Source of the DNA: Flavobacterium hydrophilum
Lineage (GTDB): Bacteria > Bacteroidota > Bacteroidia > Flavobacteriales > Flavobacteriaceae
NCBI RefSeq assembly: GCF_003202405.1
Contig: NZ_QJHL01000003.1
Location: 124,001 to 188,000, forward strand
Length of the DNA stretch: 64,000 nt
Reading direction: 5' to 3'
The notes under the pieces are model-generated. The model was not told the origin of the DNA and ran no database searches. It saw nothing but the letters and a program-made list of their open reading frames with translations. A program made the translations under genes and the position numbers. Every line of letters starts with the position of its first letter. Positions within the stretch are counted from its first letter, which is position 1. Below, one piece after another: positions 33,577-44,292 of the stretch.

Positions 33577-34713
33577 TTAAAAAACAAAATCCCTGAGAAG
33601 TTCTAAAACCTGATTAATTTCTTCTTCAGAATTATAACTGTGGATACAAAAACGAAGACGTTCCTGACCTTCCGGAACTGTTGGAGAAAGAATTGGTTTT
33701 ACATCAAAACCTTTATCCTGTAATTGCTGGGCTATGTGTTTCACATTTTCATTACCGGGAATAATGGCCGATTGAATGGCTGATTTACTGCGGACAAACA
33801 TTGGTTTTAGGCCTAACAAATTTTTCTGCTGATTAAAGAATACAATATTTTGACGTAGTTTTTCAATTGTTGCTTTTTCAATTTCCAAATGCTGATACGC
33901 CACTAAAATTGTAGAGACAGAATGAGGAGATAATCCGGTAGTATAAATAAAGCTTCGGGCAAAGTTTACGAGATATTCTTTAAGCTCGATGCTTCCTAAA
34001 ACAACAGCACCATGGCATCCTAATCCTTTTCCGAAAGTCATTATTCGGGCAAAAATTCGATTATGCAAGCTTAGGTATTGGACCAAACCTTCTCCTTTTT
34101 CGCCAAAAACACCAAGAGTGTGTGCTTCATCAACAACCAAATAGCAATTGTGCTTTTCTGAAAGTTCAACTAATTCTTCCAGATTTGGGCTGTCACCATC
34201 CATGGAAAAAACGGTTTCAGTAACTATATAGATATTGGTGTCTGGGAATTTTATGATTAGACGCTCTAAATCTTCAAAATCGTTATGATTGAATTTATAG
34301 GATTTGGCATTCGACATTGAAATTCCATCCCGAATAGAAGCATGACTTAATTCGTCATATAAAATAACATCATTTCGCTGCGGCACAGCGCTAAAAAAAC
34401 CAACATTGGCATCGTAGCCCGAATTAAAAATTAAAGCTGTTTCTGCGTCATGAAATTCAGCTATAAATGATTCTGTAATTTGATATAGTGAATGGTTTCC
34501 TGAAATTAGACGGGAACCTGTTGCGCCATTCTGAATAATCTCATTTTCGATTAAATAATGGTGTGCTAATTTGAAAATAGATTCAGATCTTGAAAATCCA
34601 ATATAGTCATTTGAAGAAAAATCAACACGGTTATTAAAACTGGGTAATTGTCTTAACGCGTTATTTTGCTTTCGGGTTTCAAGCTTCTGGATAAGATTTT
34701 CGGGTAATTTCAT
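33577..34713 (-). CDS. bioF: 8-amino-7-oxononanoate synthase-like aminotransferase (BioF family)
   Basis: 378 residues. PLP-enzyme pattern: FSSNDYIGFSRS, GATGSRLISGNH, VDEAHTLGVFGEKGEG, and the PLP Lys in MTFGKGLGCHG. The residue order fits BioF, which joins pimeloyl thioester and alanine in biotin synthesis. Presence of bioD nearby supports this; a related alpha-oxoamine synthase cannot be fully excluded. A 200-base gap with no gene separates it from the TraB operon. Confidence 0.85.
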   Translation of the reverse strand: MKLPENLIQKLETRKQNNALRQLPSFNNRVDFSSNDYIGFSRSESIFKLAHHYLIENEIIQNGATGSRLISGNHSLYQITESFIAEFHDAETALIFNSGYDANVGFFSAVPQRNDVILYDELSHASIRDGISMSNAKSYKFNHNDFEDLERLIIKFPDTNIYIVTETVFSMDGDSPNLEELVELSEKHNCYLVVDEAHTLGVFGEKGEGLVQYLSLHNRIFARIMTFGKGLGCHGAVVLGSIELKEYLVNFARSFIYTTGLSPHSVSTILVAYQHLEIEKATIEKLRQNIVFFNQQKNLLGLKPMFVRSKSAIQSAIIPGNENVKHIAQQLQDKGFDVKPILSPTVPEGQERLRFCIHSYNSEEEINQVLELLRDFVF

Positions 34714-34750
34714 AAAAGCAAAGTTATGAAATTGAAGTCAATAATGAATA

Positions 34751-34775
34751 AACAGCGGGTTAATCGCCCGCTGTT
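34751..34775 (-). terminator. terminator after the NAD(P)-binding protein gene
   Basis: AACAGCGGG (34751-34759) pairs with CCCGCTGTT (34767-34775); on - it is followed by T-rich sequence. Confidence 0.65.
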
Positions 34776-34788
34776 CTAAAATCTGGTT

Positions 34789-35424
34789 TTAAATAGTACT
34801 TATAAAAGGTGATTTTCTGATAAATTTTGGATTCATCATTTCCTTAACCATAAAATCGGCAATATCATGTGCGCTAATTTTTTCACCCAAACAATCTTCT
34901 AAACTAACTAAGAGTTCAGCGCTTTCATCTGTAAATTCTATAAATGGAACTCTTACCTGTGTCCATTCAGTATTACACTCAGTCAAAAGATCATAAGTTA
35001 ATTGCCGGTCTTTCTGGATTTCGGGATAATTTGTTTTCATCCAGTTTGTTGCCAAAATTGTTTTCTCGCTTTTCTTGTCAAAAGGAGTGTCAATATTTAA
35101 ACCTGCTAATAAAATATACCTCTTGATATTGTAAATCTTCATTGTTTTAAGAATGTTTTTTGTTGCGTTGCTGGCAACCATAGGTTCTCCCGGGCGTTGC
35201 CCAATAGTACTCATTACGACATGACATCCTTCAAGTAATAAACGAATAGATTTTTCATCAATAGCATCGCCTTTGATGATTTCTATTTGTGAATTTTTAA
35301 TTGTAAAATTTTCAGGTTTTCTTAGCAGAAGTTTGATGCTGAATCCTTCATTTAATAACTGGTTTACAAGATATTTTCCAGTTCTTCCACTGCCGCCCAA
35401 AACGGCAATTTTTATATTTTTCAT
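34789..35424 (-). CDS. NAD(P)-binding (SDR-like) protein
   Basis: 211 residues. The N-terminal IKIAVLGGSGRTGKYLVNQL is a Rossmann dinucleotide site; HVVMSTIGQRP and IKRYILLAGL follow as in NAD(P)H-binding proteins. The family includes flavin or quinone reductases and regulators; substrate unknown. An ATG at 35448 adds 8 residues but the Rossmann strand starts at the chosen Met. Confidence 0.82.
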   Translation of the reverse strand: MKNIKIAVLGGSGRTGKYLVNQLLNEGFSIKLLLRKPENFTIKNSQIEIIKGDAIDEKSIRLLLEGCHVVMSTIGQRPGEPMVASNATKNILKTMKIYNIKRYILLAGLNIDTPFDKKSEKTILATNWMKTNYPEIQKDRQLTYDLLTECNTEWTQVRVPFIEFTDESAELLVSLEDCLGEKISAHDIADFMVKEMMNPKFIRKSPFISTI

Positions 35425-35554
35425 ATATTTCTCTATAAAATTTGACATAAATAATTCTCACTTTATTGGCCGATAAAGCGAAATAATAAAAGCTAACTGA
35501 GCTTTTATCAAAATCAATATTTTATAAAGAGATTTTAATAATTCAAAAATATAA

Positions 35555-35583
35555 AAAAAGCCAAACATAATGTCTGGCTTTTT
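35555..35583 (-). terminator. terminator after atpC
   Basis: AAAAAGCCA (35555-35563) and TGGCTTTTT (35575-35583) form a hairpin with A and T tails, 21 bases after the atpC stop. It would work in both directions. Confidence 0.7.
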
Positions 35584-35603
35584 AAAAATTATTCAAAACT
35601 GTC

Positions 35604-35885
35604 TTAGTCTGCTAAAACAATTATTTTATTGTCTTTCATTTCGATAGTACCTGACGCGATATCTAAAGTGTAAGTCTGGTCATTTACTTTCGTGAATTTA
35701 CCCGCAACTTCTTTAGAAAAATTGAAGCTTGGTGCCACAATTTTTATAGTTCCTTTTTCTAGAATAGAAACAATAGGAGCGTGATGATTCAATATTTGAA
35801 AGCTTCCATCAACTCCAGGTAATGTAACAGATGTTACTTCTCCTGAAAATAATTTTGCTTCTGGTGATACTATTTCTAAAATCAT
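35604..35885 (-). CDS. atpC: ATP synthase epsilon subunit, short form
   Basis: 93 residues, the N-terminal beta-barrel domain only (LEIVSPEAKLFSGEVTSVTLPG, FQILNHHAPIVSIL). The C-terminal helical domain common in longer epsilon subunits is absent, as is usual for Bacteroidota. It is the rotor-stalk subunit of F1. It follows atpD. Confidence 0.9.
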   Translation of the reverse strand: MILEIVSPEAKLFSGEVTSVTLPGVDGSFQILNHHAPIVSILEKGTIKIVAPSFNFSKEVAGKFTKVNDQTYTLDIASGTIEMKDNKIIVLAD

Positions 35886-35907
35886 ATTTTTTGAGTTATG
35901 AGTTATA

Positions 35908-35942
35908 AATTATGAGTTATAAGTGAGCAGAAACTCATAATT
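35908..35942. repeat. inverted repeat between atpD and atpC
   Basis: AATTATGAGTT (35908-35918) and AACTCATAATT (35932-35942) form an 11-bp perfect stem with 13-base loop; neighbouring copies of the TTATGAGTTATAA motif extend it. Confidence 0.6.
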
Positions 35943-35952
35943 CATAATTATA

Positions 35953-37467
<1,515 letters not shown>

Positions 37468-37525
37468 TTATGTGTTTATTAAATAGCTATTTAGGTTTAT
37501 CGAAAATACCTCTTTTTTCAGAGCG

Positions 37526-37555
37526 CAAAGATAAATTTTTAAAATATAAAATCAA
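37526..37555 (-). promoter_or_regulatory. atpD promoter
   Basis: On -, TTG, 19 bases, TATCTTTG: an exact match to the Bacteroidota consensus, about 60 bases before the atpD start. Confidence 0.75.
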
Positions 37556-37645
37556 TATTTTTTTTATAAAAAATACGTAGTTTTTTGTTAGACTCTTAAA
37601 ACGATGAATTCAAATATCTAATAATTTAAAATTTACCATTAATAA

Positions 37646-37680
37646 AAAAACCACTGCGTTATAAAAACTAGTGGCTTTTT
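37646..37680 (-). terminator. terminator after the GDSL lipoprotein gene
   Basis: AAAAACCACT and AGTGGCTTTTT form a hairpin 22 bases after the stop codon. Confidence 0.65.
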
Positions 37681-37701
37681 CTACTAAAAAAATTGGCTTT
37701 A

Positions 37702-39237
37702 TTATAATTGTTTTGGAAATAGAACTTGATAATTACCAATATCTACTCCTTTTAAATTTGAACCATACTTGGTATTAATTGCTTCAATGAATTTATTTGC
37801 AATAAAAGCATATCCTCTTGGAGTAGGGTGGATTCCGTCTAAAGAAAACATACCGCCAGTAACAAATGTTGCTTTTAATGTAAAGTTATTCATTGAAATT
37901 CCATTAGGTTTGTTTAGATCAGCCATGATTGACTCTGCATCAACAATTGCCAAACCATTTGTTTCAGCAGCAGTTTTTATAGTTGCATTATAAGCCGCTG
38001 TAGCAACTCCAATTTCTGCCACTTCAGTAGGAAGTAAGACATATCTGTCCGGCAAAGGAAAAGTAACTCCCAATTGTGATAATGATGGAGAAGGCGAAGC
38101 AATTCCGTCAGCCGGAACATTTGGCACTTTTCCAATTCTGGAAGATGCACCTAAACAAATTAAATCTGTAGGCAATGCCTGTCTGGCTCTTCCAAAAATC
38201 TGTCCCATAACTGTAGCAGTAGTAGCATCTAATCCTCCACCCATTAAAACTGCTTTTAAATTTGCTGAAAGATCGGGTAAAGTTTCGTCTACAATTAATA
38301 ACGGATTATTTCCTGTTGTATTCAAAAGATTAATTCTGTTTCCTTGCCCTAAAAAGACCAAAGCGTTATGTAGCGGCCCGTACAATTGTGCATTCAGTGT
38401 ATTAACCAAGCTAACTCCGCCAGAACTTAAATTAGCCTGAGTTAGTTGATTGTAAGCAATAACATGAAAATGAGGGAGAGTTGTAATAACGGGTAAATTA
38501 GCCACAACTCCTTTTCTTCCACCGGCAACAAGCTGTGCGACTAAACCTTTGTAGGCTGCATCAAAAGTTGCGGCAGGCGTTAAAGGATTTACCGCTGGAT
38601 CTCCACCAGCAGTTGCGTATCCTAATTCATCATTTCCTCCAATCCATAAAGAGAAGAAAGTGGGATTCTGGCTTAAAGCATCTGCTAAAACTGTAGTCGT
38701 AGCACTTGAAGCAAAACGGGCAAAATAAGGATTTGCTGTTCCCGCAGTTATTCCTGCGACACTACCATAACCAGGTGCCAGCAAATGAAAACTTTTAGCG
38801 CCAGGCACTCCTAAATTGTTAAATGTTCCTGACAGGTGTGCCGTAACTTCTGTTGTTGGTGTTCCTACAACAGAAACAGGAGTACTGGTAGTCGTATCAA
38901 AATACAAACGTGGCGCGGTGATTACATTACCACCTAATAGCAATCCACCGATATTATCATTTGCATAAGGTGTCTTAAAGTCTCCACCTCCAACTAAAGC
39001 AAATTGTTGTGCTATAATATTCGGATATGCTCCTTCCTGACCTTTAATGAAAAGTGCGTTGTCACTAAAACCTGCTGCAAAAGAATCTCCCAGAGCTACA
39101 TATTTTGAGAAATCTGCCGAACCAGAAGTTAAGGGTAGTCCATCAGATGAGTTGTTGTCTTTTACAGTTTCATCATCACTGTTACAAGCTGCAAAGGCTA
39201 AAGAAACCAATAACAGCCATTTGAAATTTTTTATCAT
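37702..39237 (-). CDS. SGNH/GDSL hydrolase lipoprotein
   Basis: 511 residues. Lipoprotein signal with lipobox LAFAAC (Cys about 18). Block I is ALGDSFAAGF with the catalytic Ser; SLWIGGNDELG is the block III/Asn region; DGIHPTPRG near the C-terminus holds the Asp and His. It is an outer-membrane or surface esterase/lipase-like enzyme. It sits 75 bases after the TonB receptor gene, so the two probably form a unit. Confidence 0.88.
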   Translation of the reverse strand: MIKNFKWLLLVSLAFAACNSDDETVKDNNSSDGLPLTSGSADFSKYVALGDSFAAGFSDNALFIKGQEGAYPNIIAQQFALVGGGDFKTPYANDNIGGLLLGGNVITAPRLYFDTTTSTPVSVVGTPTTEVTAHLSGTFNNLGVPGAKSFHLLAPGYGSVAGITAGTANPYFARFASSATTTVLADALSQNPTFFSLWIGGNDELGYATAGGDPAVNPLTPAATFDAAYKGLVAQLVAGGRKGVVANLPVITTLPHFHVIAYNQLTQANLSSGGVSLVNTLNAQLYGPLHNALVFLGQGNRINLLNTTGNNPLLIVDETLPDLSANLKAVLMGGGLDATTATVMGQIFGRARQALPTDLICLGASSRIGKVPNVPADGIASPSPSLSQLGVTFPLPDRYVLLPTEVAEIGVATAAYNATIKTAAETNGLAIVDAESIMADLNKPNGISMNNFTLKATFVTGGMFSLDGIHPTPRGYAFIANKFIEAINTKYGSNLKGVDIGNYQVLFPKQL

Positions 39238-39311
39238 AATTTATATATTTTAAATTATTGCTTGCCAAAGGTTGAACAAGTAAAATAATGTGTTGGTTTT
39301 GTAATTTTTAA

Positions 39312-42137
39312 TTATGGATTAATAGTCCAGGAAGCAAAGTATTGCTGACCGATTGATCCTGCACCAATTACTTGTGTATATTCTTTTCCTCCAATATTTG
39401 AAGCGCCTAATTTGAATGTCGATTTTAATTTAGGCATTGCATAATTAATTTGTGCATCAATTACTGTAGCCGATTCAATTGTTCCGTCAGCAAAAGTTGA
39501 TTCCCACTCGTATTCGCTGTTCCATCTTGCGCTGACATTAAAGCCGAAATTTTCAAATAATTTCTGATTTCCGATTGAAGCTTTAAATCTGTGTTTTGGA
39601 GTGTTAAAACCGGCTTCAAAACTTGGGTCTTTTGACTGGTCAAAATCAAACTGCGCGTAATTATAATTTAATCCCAATTCAAAATCAGCAATTATTTTTT
39701 TTGAAAGTCCTATGCCAAATCCAAGCGAATGAATTTCTACATTTGAATTTGTATAAATCTGATAAGCTCTGTATTCTCCATTTATTAAACCACGTACAGA
39801 TTGAAATCCTGGGTCAGCAGGACCTCCGGCTAAATTGGGACTGTCCTGAGCTGTTCCGTAATAAGTAGAAACAACGTTAAGGTTGCCAATGAAATCATTG
39901 TAAATATTATAGTATCCGTTAATATCTATTGAAATATCTTCAAAAATAGAACGGTATCCCAATTCAAAAGCTTTTACCTGTTCCGGTTTTACAAAATTGG
40001 CTCTTGTTTTCTTTAACAATGCTGCTGCGGCTACTGGGTTGCTTCCTGCCATTGCGCTAAATGCTTCAACTGAACTCGCAAGGTACGAGTTGTTATAAGC
40101 ATCTTCTCCTGTCATAATTTTGGTTGGACCGGCGTTATAGCCTTGTCCTTCTGCACTCAGGGTAAAAGTTTCGCTAAATCTGGTTAGGTTATCCGGAGCA
40201 GAGCCTATTAATACTGCTCTACCAATATTGAAACCTATATACTGATCCTGCGTAGTAGGGTTTCTGAAACCTGTCTGGAACGATCCTCTGAAATTATGGT
40301 TTTTCTTTTCTCCTCCTGAATATACAAGAGATAATCTTGGAGAGTAGTTTCCGTCAAAGTTTTTAGATTTATCGTAACGAATAGAACCTGTAAATTTTAA
40401 TCGATCATCAAGAAATCTTTTTGTTAATTGCGTATAAGCACCATATTCGTTATAACTGATTGGTCCGTCTGCATCAGTGTAGATTCTTCCATGAGAATTT
40501 AACTCGTATAATCTATAAGATCCACCTACCTGAATTTCGGCAATTTTGATAAGGTCTTTAAAGTTATAATTAGCATCTGAATGGTAAATTTTTGAGTTGT
40601 CTACCAATTTTGATCCTGTAAGCACGCTTTCGTCGGCTATTACCTGATTAAATGCGTTTTGGAATTCAGGTGTTCCGGGTAAAAAACGTCCGGTATCAGC
40701 AGTTGCTCTTGCTGTGGCGTGGGCTTGTTGAGGTGTCATGCCTCCTAAAGTTCCCTGTATGTACGCACCTGCATACTGTCCAAACCAGGTGTTGTCATCT
40801 TTCCATTTTCTGTTAACATTGATTCCGGTAAAAACCATGTCGTATGAATGTCCGCCATCTTCTGTGGTCATGTATCCTCTTAAGAAAAAATTCTTTCCTT
40901 TAAATTCTAATTTATGCTGCTGCATAAAAAAATCATTTAAGTAATATCTATTGGCTCCCTGATATACTGCGTTACCAAAACCAAACTTACTTTGCCAGAT
41001 AATTTCTAATCTTTCATCCCCAAAAGGTCTTCCGTGAAAAGAAAAATCGATTTTCGTGTTTCCGGCTTTGTTATTTGTAAGGTCCGTTTCATTGTAACCT
41101 GTTCTGCTGACATTGCTGTTTGGCAAAAGATTAACTGCTCCGGCAGGTATTATGCCCAATGCTGCTAATCTTTGTCCTACTCCTTTAATATTCGTGGTGG
41201 CTTCGTCTCCATAAACGTTTATACCGTCATAATTTGGGTTTGTTCTGTCTATGCCTGCTATTGTTTTGTCATTATAATCCGTTGCATACCAATCTGTGGC
41301 TTCCATGTAGGTAAAATTTGCTTTAGCGGCAAAATATTTGTTAAAAGCGTGTGCGAATCGTATTCCCAAGTCGTAATAACTATTTGTTCCGGCTGCATCC
41401 TGAGAAGTCGTTCCGTATTTGAAATAAGCCGAAACTCCCTGATGGGTAAATGGGCTTTTGCTATTCATAAACAGAATTCCGTTAAAAGCATTAGCGCCAT
41501 ATAATGCAGATGAAGCACCTGGTAGTAATTCAACACTTTGTACGTCAACCTCAGATACTCCAATCATATTCCCTAAAACGAAATTTAAAAGAGGGGATGA
41601 GTTGTCCATTCCGTCCACTAACTGGAGGAAACGCGTGTTGGCTACTGTGGCAAATCCTCTTGTGTTTACGGATTTAAAAGTCATACTACTGGTATTCATT
41701 TGTACCTCTTTTAAATTTTCAAGACCATCATAAAAAGAGGGAGAAGCGGTTTTTTTAATATCCTGAATTCCCATTCTTTCAATGGTTACAGGAGATTCTA
41801 AGATGCGTTCCGGTGTTCGGGATGCTGAAACAACTATTTCATCAAGTTTAGTTTCTTCTTCATTCAAAACTATATTTACATTTTGATTTGCCGATGTAAT
41901 ATTAATAGTTTTAGTTTCGAAACCTACAGCGGATACTTTAATAGTAAAAGGAGGTTTTGATGTAGTGTTTAATTTAAACGTCCCATCAAAGTCTGTAGAG
42001 GATCCGGTTGAACTTCCTACGACATTAATATTGGCCCCGGGGATTGATTGTTTCTTGCTGTCTGTAACAGTTCCGGTAATGGTACTTTGTGAAAAAGATA
42101 ATCCACTGATAAACAACATAATTAGTAAATATGCTCT
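39312..42137 (-). CDS. TonB-dependent receptor
   Basis: 941 residues. A signal peptide, then a carboxypeptidase-like regulatory domain (ITGTVTDSKKQSIPGANI), plug domain (SASRTPERILESP, VELLPGASSALYGANAFNG) and a C-terminal 22-strand barrel ending FASWTINP. It imports a large substrate through the outer membrane with TonB energy. A longer start at 42170 would add 11 residues before the signal peptide. No SusD-like partner is next to it; instead a GDSL lipoprotein follows. Confidence 0.93.
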   Translation of the reverse strand, partial: RAYLLIMLFISGLSFSQSTITGTVTDSKKQSIPGANINVVGSSTGSSTDFDGTFKLNTTSKPPFTIKVSAVGFETKTINITSANQNVNIVLNEEETKLDEIVVSASRTPERILESPVTIERMGIQDIKKTASPSFYDGLENLKEVQMNTSSMTFKSVNTRGFATVANTRFLQLVDGMDNSSPLLNFVLGNMIGVSEVDVQSVELLPGASSALYGANAFNGILFMNSKSPFTHQGVSAYFKYGTTSQDAAGTNSYYDLGIRFAHAFNKYFAAKANFTYMEATDWYATDYNDKTIAGIDRTNPNYDGINVYGDEATTNIKGVGQRLAALGIIPAGAVNLLPNSNVSRTGYNETDLTNNKAGNTKIDFSFHGRPFGDERLEIIWQSKFGFGNAVYQGANRYYLNDFFMQQHKLEFKGKNFFLRGYMTTEDGGHSYDMVFTGINVNRKWKDDNTWFGQYAGAYIQGTLGGMTPQQAHATARATADTGRFLPGTPEFQNAFNQVIADESVLTGSKLVDNSKIYHSDANYNFKDLIKIAEIQVGGSYRLYELNSHGRIYTDADGPISYNEYGAYTQLTKRFLDDRLKFTGSIRYDKSKNFDGNYSPRLSLVYSGGEKKNHNFRGSFQTGFRNPTTQDQYIGFNIGRAVLIGSAPDNLTRFSETFTLSAEGQGYNAGPTKIMTGEDAYNNSYLASSVEAFSAMAGSNPVAAAALLKKTRANFVKPEQVKAFELGYRSIFEDISIDINGYYNIYNDFIGNLNVVSTYYGTAQDSPNLAGGPADPGFQSVRGLINGEYRAYQIYTNSNVEIHSLGFGIGLSKKIIADFELGLNYNYAQFDFDQSKDPSFEAGFNTPKHRFKASIGNQKLFENFGFNVSARWNSEYEWESTFADGTIESATVIDAQINYAMPKLKSTFKLGASNIGGKEYTQVIGAGSIGQQYFASWTINP

Positions 42138-42389
42138 CATTGGTAGTTTTTTGTTAGTTCGTATAGCCAAAATACAAATAATTTTGATATTAATAAAAAA
42201 ACGTTAAAAAAAATTAATATTTATCACAATTAAGCGCTTTATTTTCACTATTCCATATGTGTTTTTATTAAATATAAATCAACAAATTCTTGTGAATGAA
42301 ACTAAATAGTATGCATACATAATAATTTTAAGAGAAAAACTGCATTTATCTTAAAAATTCAATAATTAGTAAAAATATTTATCAATAAA

Positions 42390-42415
42390 AAAAGCGGGAT
42401 GTAAATCCCGCTTTT
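42390..42415 (-). terminator. glmS terminator
   Basis: AAAAGCGGGAT and ATCCCGCTTTT form an 11-bp stem with a 4-base loop, 20 bases past the glmS stop on -. Confidence 0.8.
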
Positions 42416-42434
42416 AATTTATGCTTTTATTATA

Positions 42435-44282
42435 TTATTCTACTGTAACCGATTTCGCAAGGTTACGTGGCTGATCTACATTGCAGCCTCTCATTACAGC
42501 AATATGATACGATAAAAGCTGTAAAGGAATTGTAGTAATTAATGGAGACAAGGCATCAGAAGTTTCCGGAATTTCTATAACATAATCTGCTAATTCGCGT
42601 ACCTGAGTATCACCCTTAGTAACTACAGCAATAATTTTACCGCTTCTGGATTTGATTTCCTGAATGTTGCTTACAATTTTGTCATAATGACCTTGTTTAG
42701 GAGCAATAATAATAACTGGCATTTGCTCGTCAATTAAGGCAATTGGTCCATGTTTCATTTCTGCAGCAGGATATCCTTCTGCGTGAATGTATGATATCTC
42801 TTTTAGTTTTAATGCGCCTTCAAGAGCTACAGGAAAATTATAGCCACGTCCTAAATACAAACAGTTTGGTGCATCTTTAAAAGCGGCAGCAATTTCTTTT
42901 GCTCTTTCGTTTGTTTCTAATGCTTCTGCTACTTTTTCAGGAATTATTTCCAGTTCTTGTAAAAACGTATGGAAGTCTGTGTTTGATAAAGTTCCTTTCG
43001 CTTTTCCTAACCTCAAAGCGATCATGGTTAAAACTGTAATCTGAGTTGTAAAAGCTTTAGTGGAGGCTACTCCAATTTCAGGCCCTGCATGGGTGTAAGC
43101 ACCAGCATGACTTTCTCTTGAAATTGATGATCCAACAACATTGCAAACCCCAAATACAAAAGCACCATTTTCTTTTGCTAATTTAATGGCAGCCATTGTA
43201 TCTGCTGTTTCTCCAGATTGGGAAATAGCGATAACAACGTCATTTTTATTTATGATTGGATTTCTGTATCTAAATTCAGAGGCATATTCTACTTCAACAG
43301 GAATACGGGTAAATTCTTCAAAAATATATTCTGCTACTAAACCTGCGTGCCATGAAGTTCCGCATGCAACAATTAGAATTCTGTTTGCATTCAGGAATTT
43401 TTCAATATTATCTTCAACACCAGCCATCTGAACAATTCCCTCATTTGCATGAAGCCTTCCTCTGTAGGTGTCTTTAATTACACTTGGCTGCTCGTAAATC
43501 TCTTTAAGCATGAAATGATCGTAGCCACCTTTTTCAATTTGTTCCAAGTTCATTTGAAGTTCCTGTATGTAAGGATCAACTAATGAATCATCTTTTATTT
43601 TTCTTATTTTAAGAGGCTTGTGCAATCTTATATTTGCCATTTCACCATCTTCAAGGTAAATTGCATTTGAGGTATATTCAATGAAAGGTGAAGCGTCAGA
43701 AGCTATAAAAAATTCATCTTCTCCAACACCAATAGCTAGTGGGCTTCCTAATCTTGCAGCAACGATTTCATCTGGATTTTTTTTGTCAAAAACAGCAATT
43801 GCATATGCGCCGATAACCTGATTTAAAGCAATTTGCACAGCTTTTCCAAGTTTAATATTTTCCTTTTTTTGAACTTCTTCAATCAGATTTACTAAAACTT
43901 CGGTATCTGTATCCGATTTAAAACTGTATCCTCTTTTAATTAATTCTTCTTTAAGAGGGGCGTAGTTTTCAATAATTCCATTGTGAATAATGACTAACTC
44001 TCCAGAGTTTGAAACATGAGGGTGAGAGTTTACATCGTTAGGAACTCCATGAGTTGCCCAGCGTGTGTGACCAATTCCGATAGTTCCGTTGCTTGTGAAA
44101 TCTATTTTTGCTTTCTCTTCAAGATCCGAAACTTTTCCTTTGGTTTTGCAAAGTTTGATGTTTTCCTGGTCGTATAACATTACGCCAGCACTATCATATC
44201 CTCTGTATTCGAGGCGCTTTAATCCTTTGATAACAATAGGATAAGCCTCTCTGTGCCCTATATATCCAACAATTCCACACAT
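42435..44282 (-). CDS. glmS: glutamine--fructose-6-phosphate aminotransferase (isomerizing)
   Basis: 615 residues, full length. N-terminal glutaminase starts MCGIVGYIG with catalytic Cys2; two SIS domains follow with ISQSGETADT; C-terminus DQPRNLAKSVTVE carries the isomerase Lys. It makes glucosamine-6-phosphate for peptidoglycan and LPS. It lies 10 bases after the DUF4270 gene. Confidence 0.97.
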   Translation of the reverse strand: MCGIVGYIGHREAYPIVIKGLKRLEYRGYDSAGVMLYDQENIKLCKTKGKVSDLEEKAKIDFTSNGTIGIGHTRWATHGVPNDVNSHPHVSNSGELVIIHNGIIENYAPLKEELIKRGYSFKSDTDTEVLVNLIEEVQKKENIKLGKAVQIALNQVIGAYAIAVFDKKNPDEIVAARLGSPLAIGVGEDEFFIASDASPFIEYTSNAIYLEDGEMANIRLHKPLKIRKIKDDSLVDPYIQELQMNLEQIEKGGYDHFMLKEIYEQPSVIKDTYRGRLHANEGIVQMAGVEDNIEKFLNANRILIVACGTSWHAGLVAEYIFEEFTRIPVEVEYASEFRYRNPIINKNDVVIAISQSGETADTMAAIKLAKENGAFVFGVCNVVGSSISRESHAGAYTHAGPEIGVASTKAFTTQITVLTMIALRLGKAKGTLSNTDFHTFLQELEIIPEKVAEALETNERAKEIAAAFKDAPNCLYLGRGYNFPVALEGALKLKEISYIHAEGYPAAEMKHGPIALIDEQMPVIIIAPKQGHYDKIVSNIQEIKSRSGKIIAVVTKGDTQVRELADYVIEIPETSDALSPLITTIPLQLLSYHIAVMRGCNVDQPRNLAKSVTVE

Positions 44283-44292
44283 ATGTTATTTT

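Noticed and set aside
33327..33587. 86-codon frame between TraB-like and bioF genes on -
   Set aside because: It overlaps the signal peptide coding start of the TraB-like gene, and its composition is low-complexity AT-rich with no domain.
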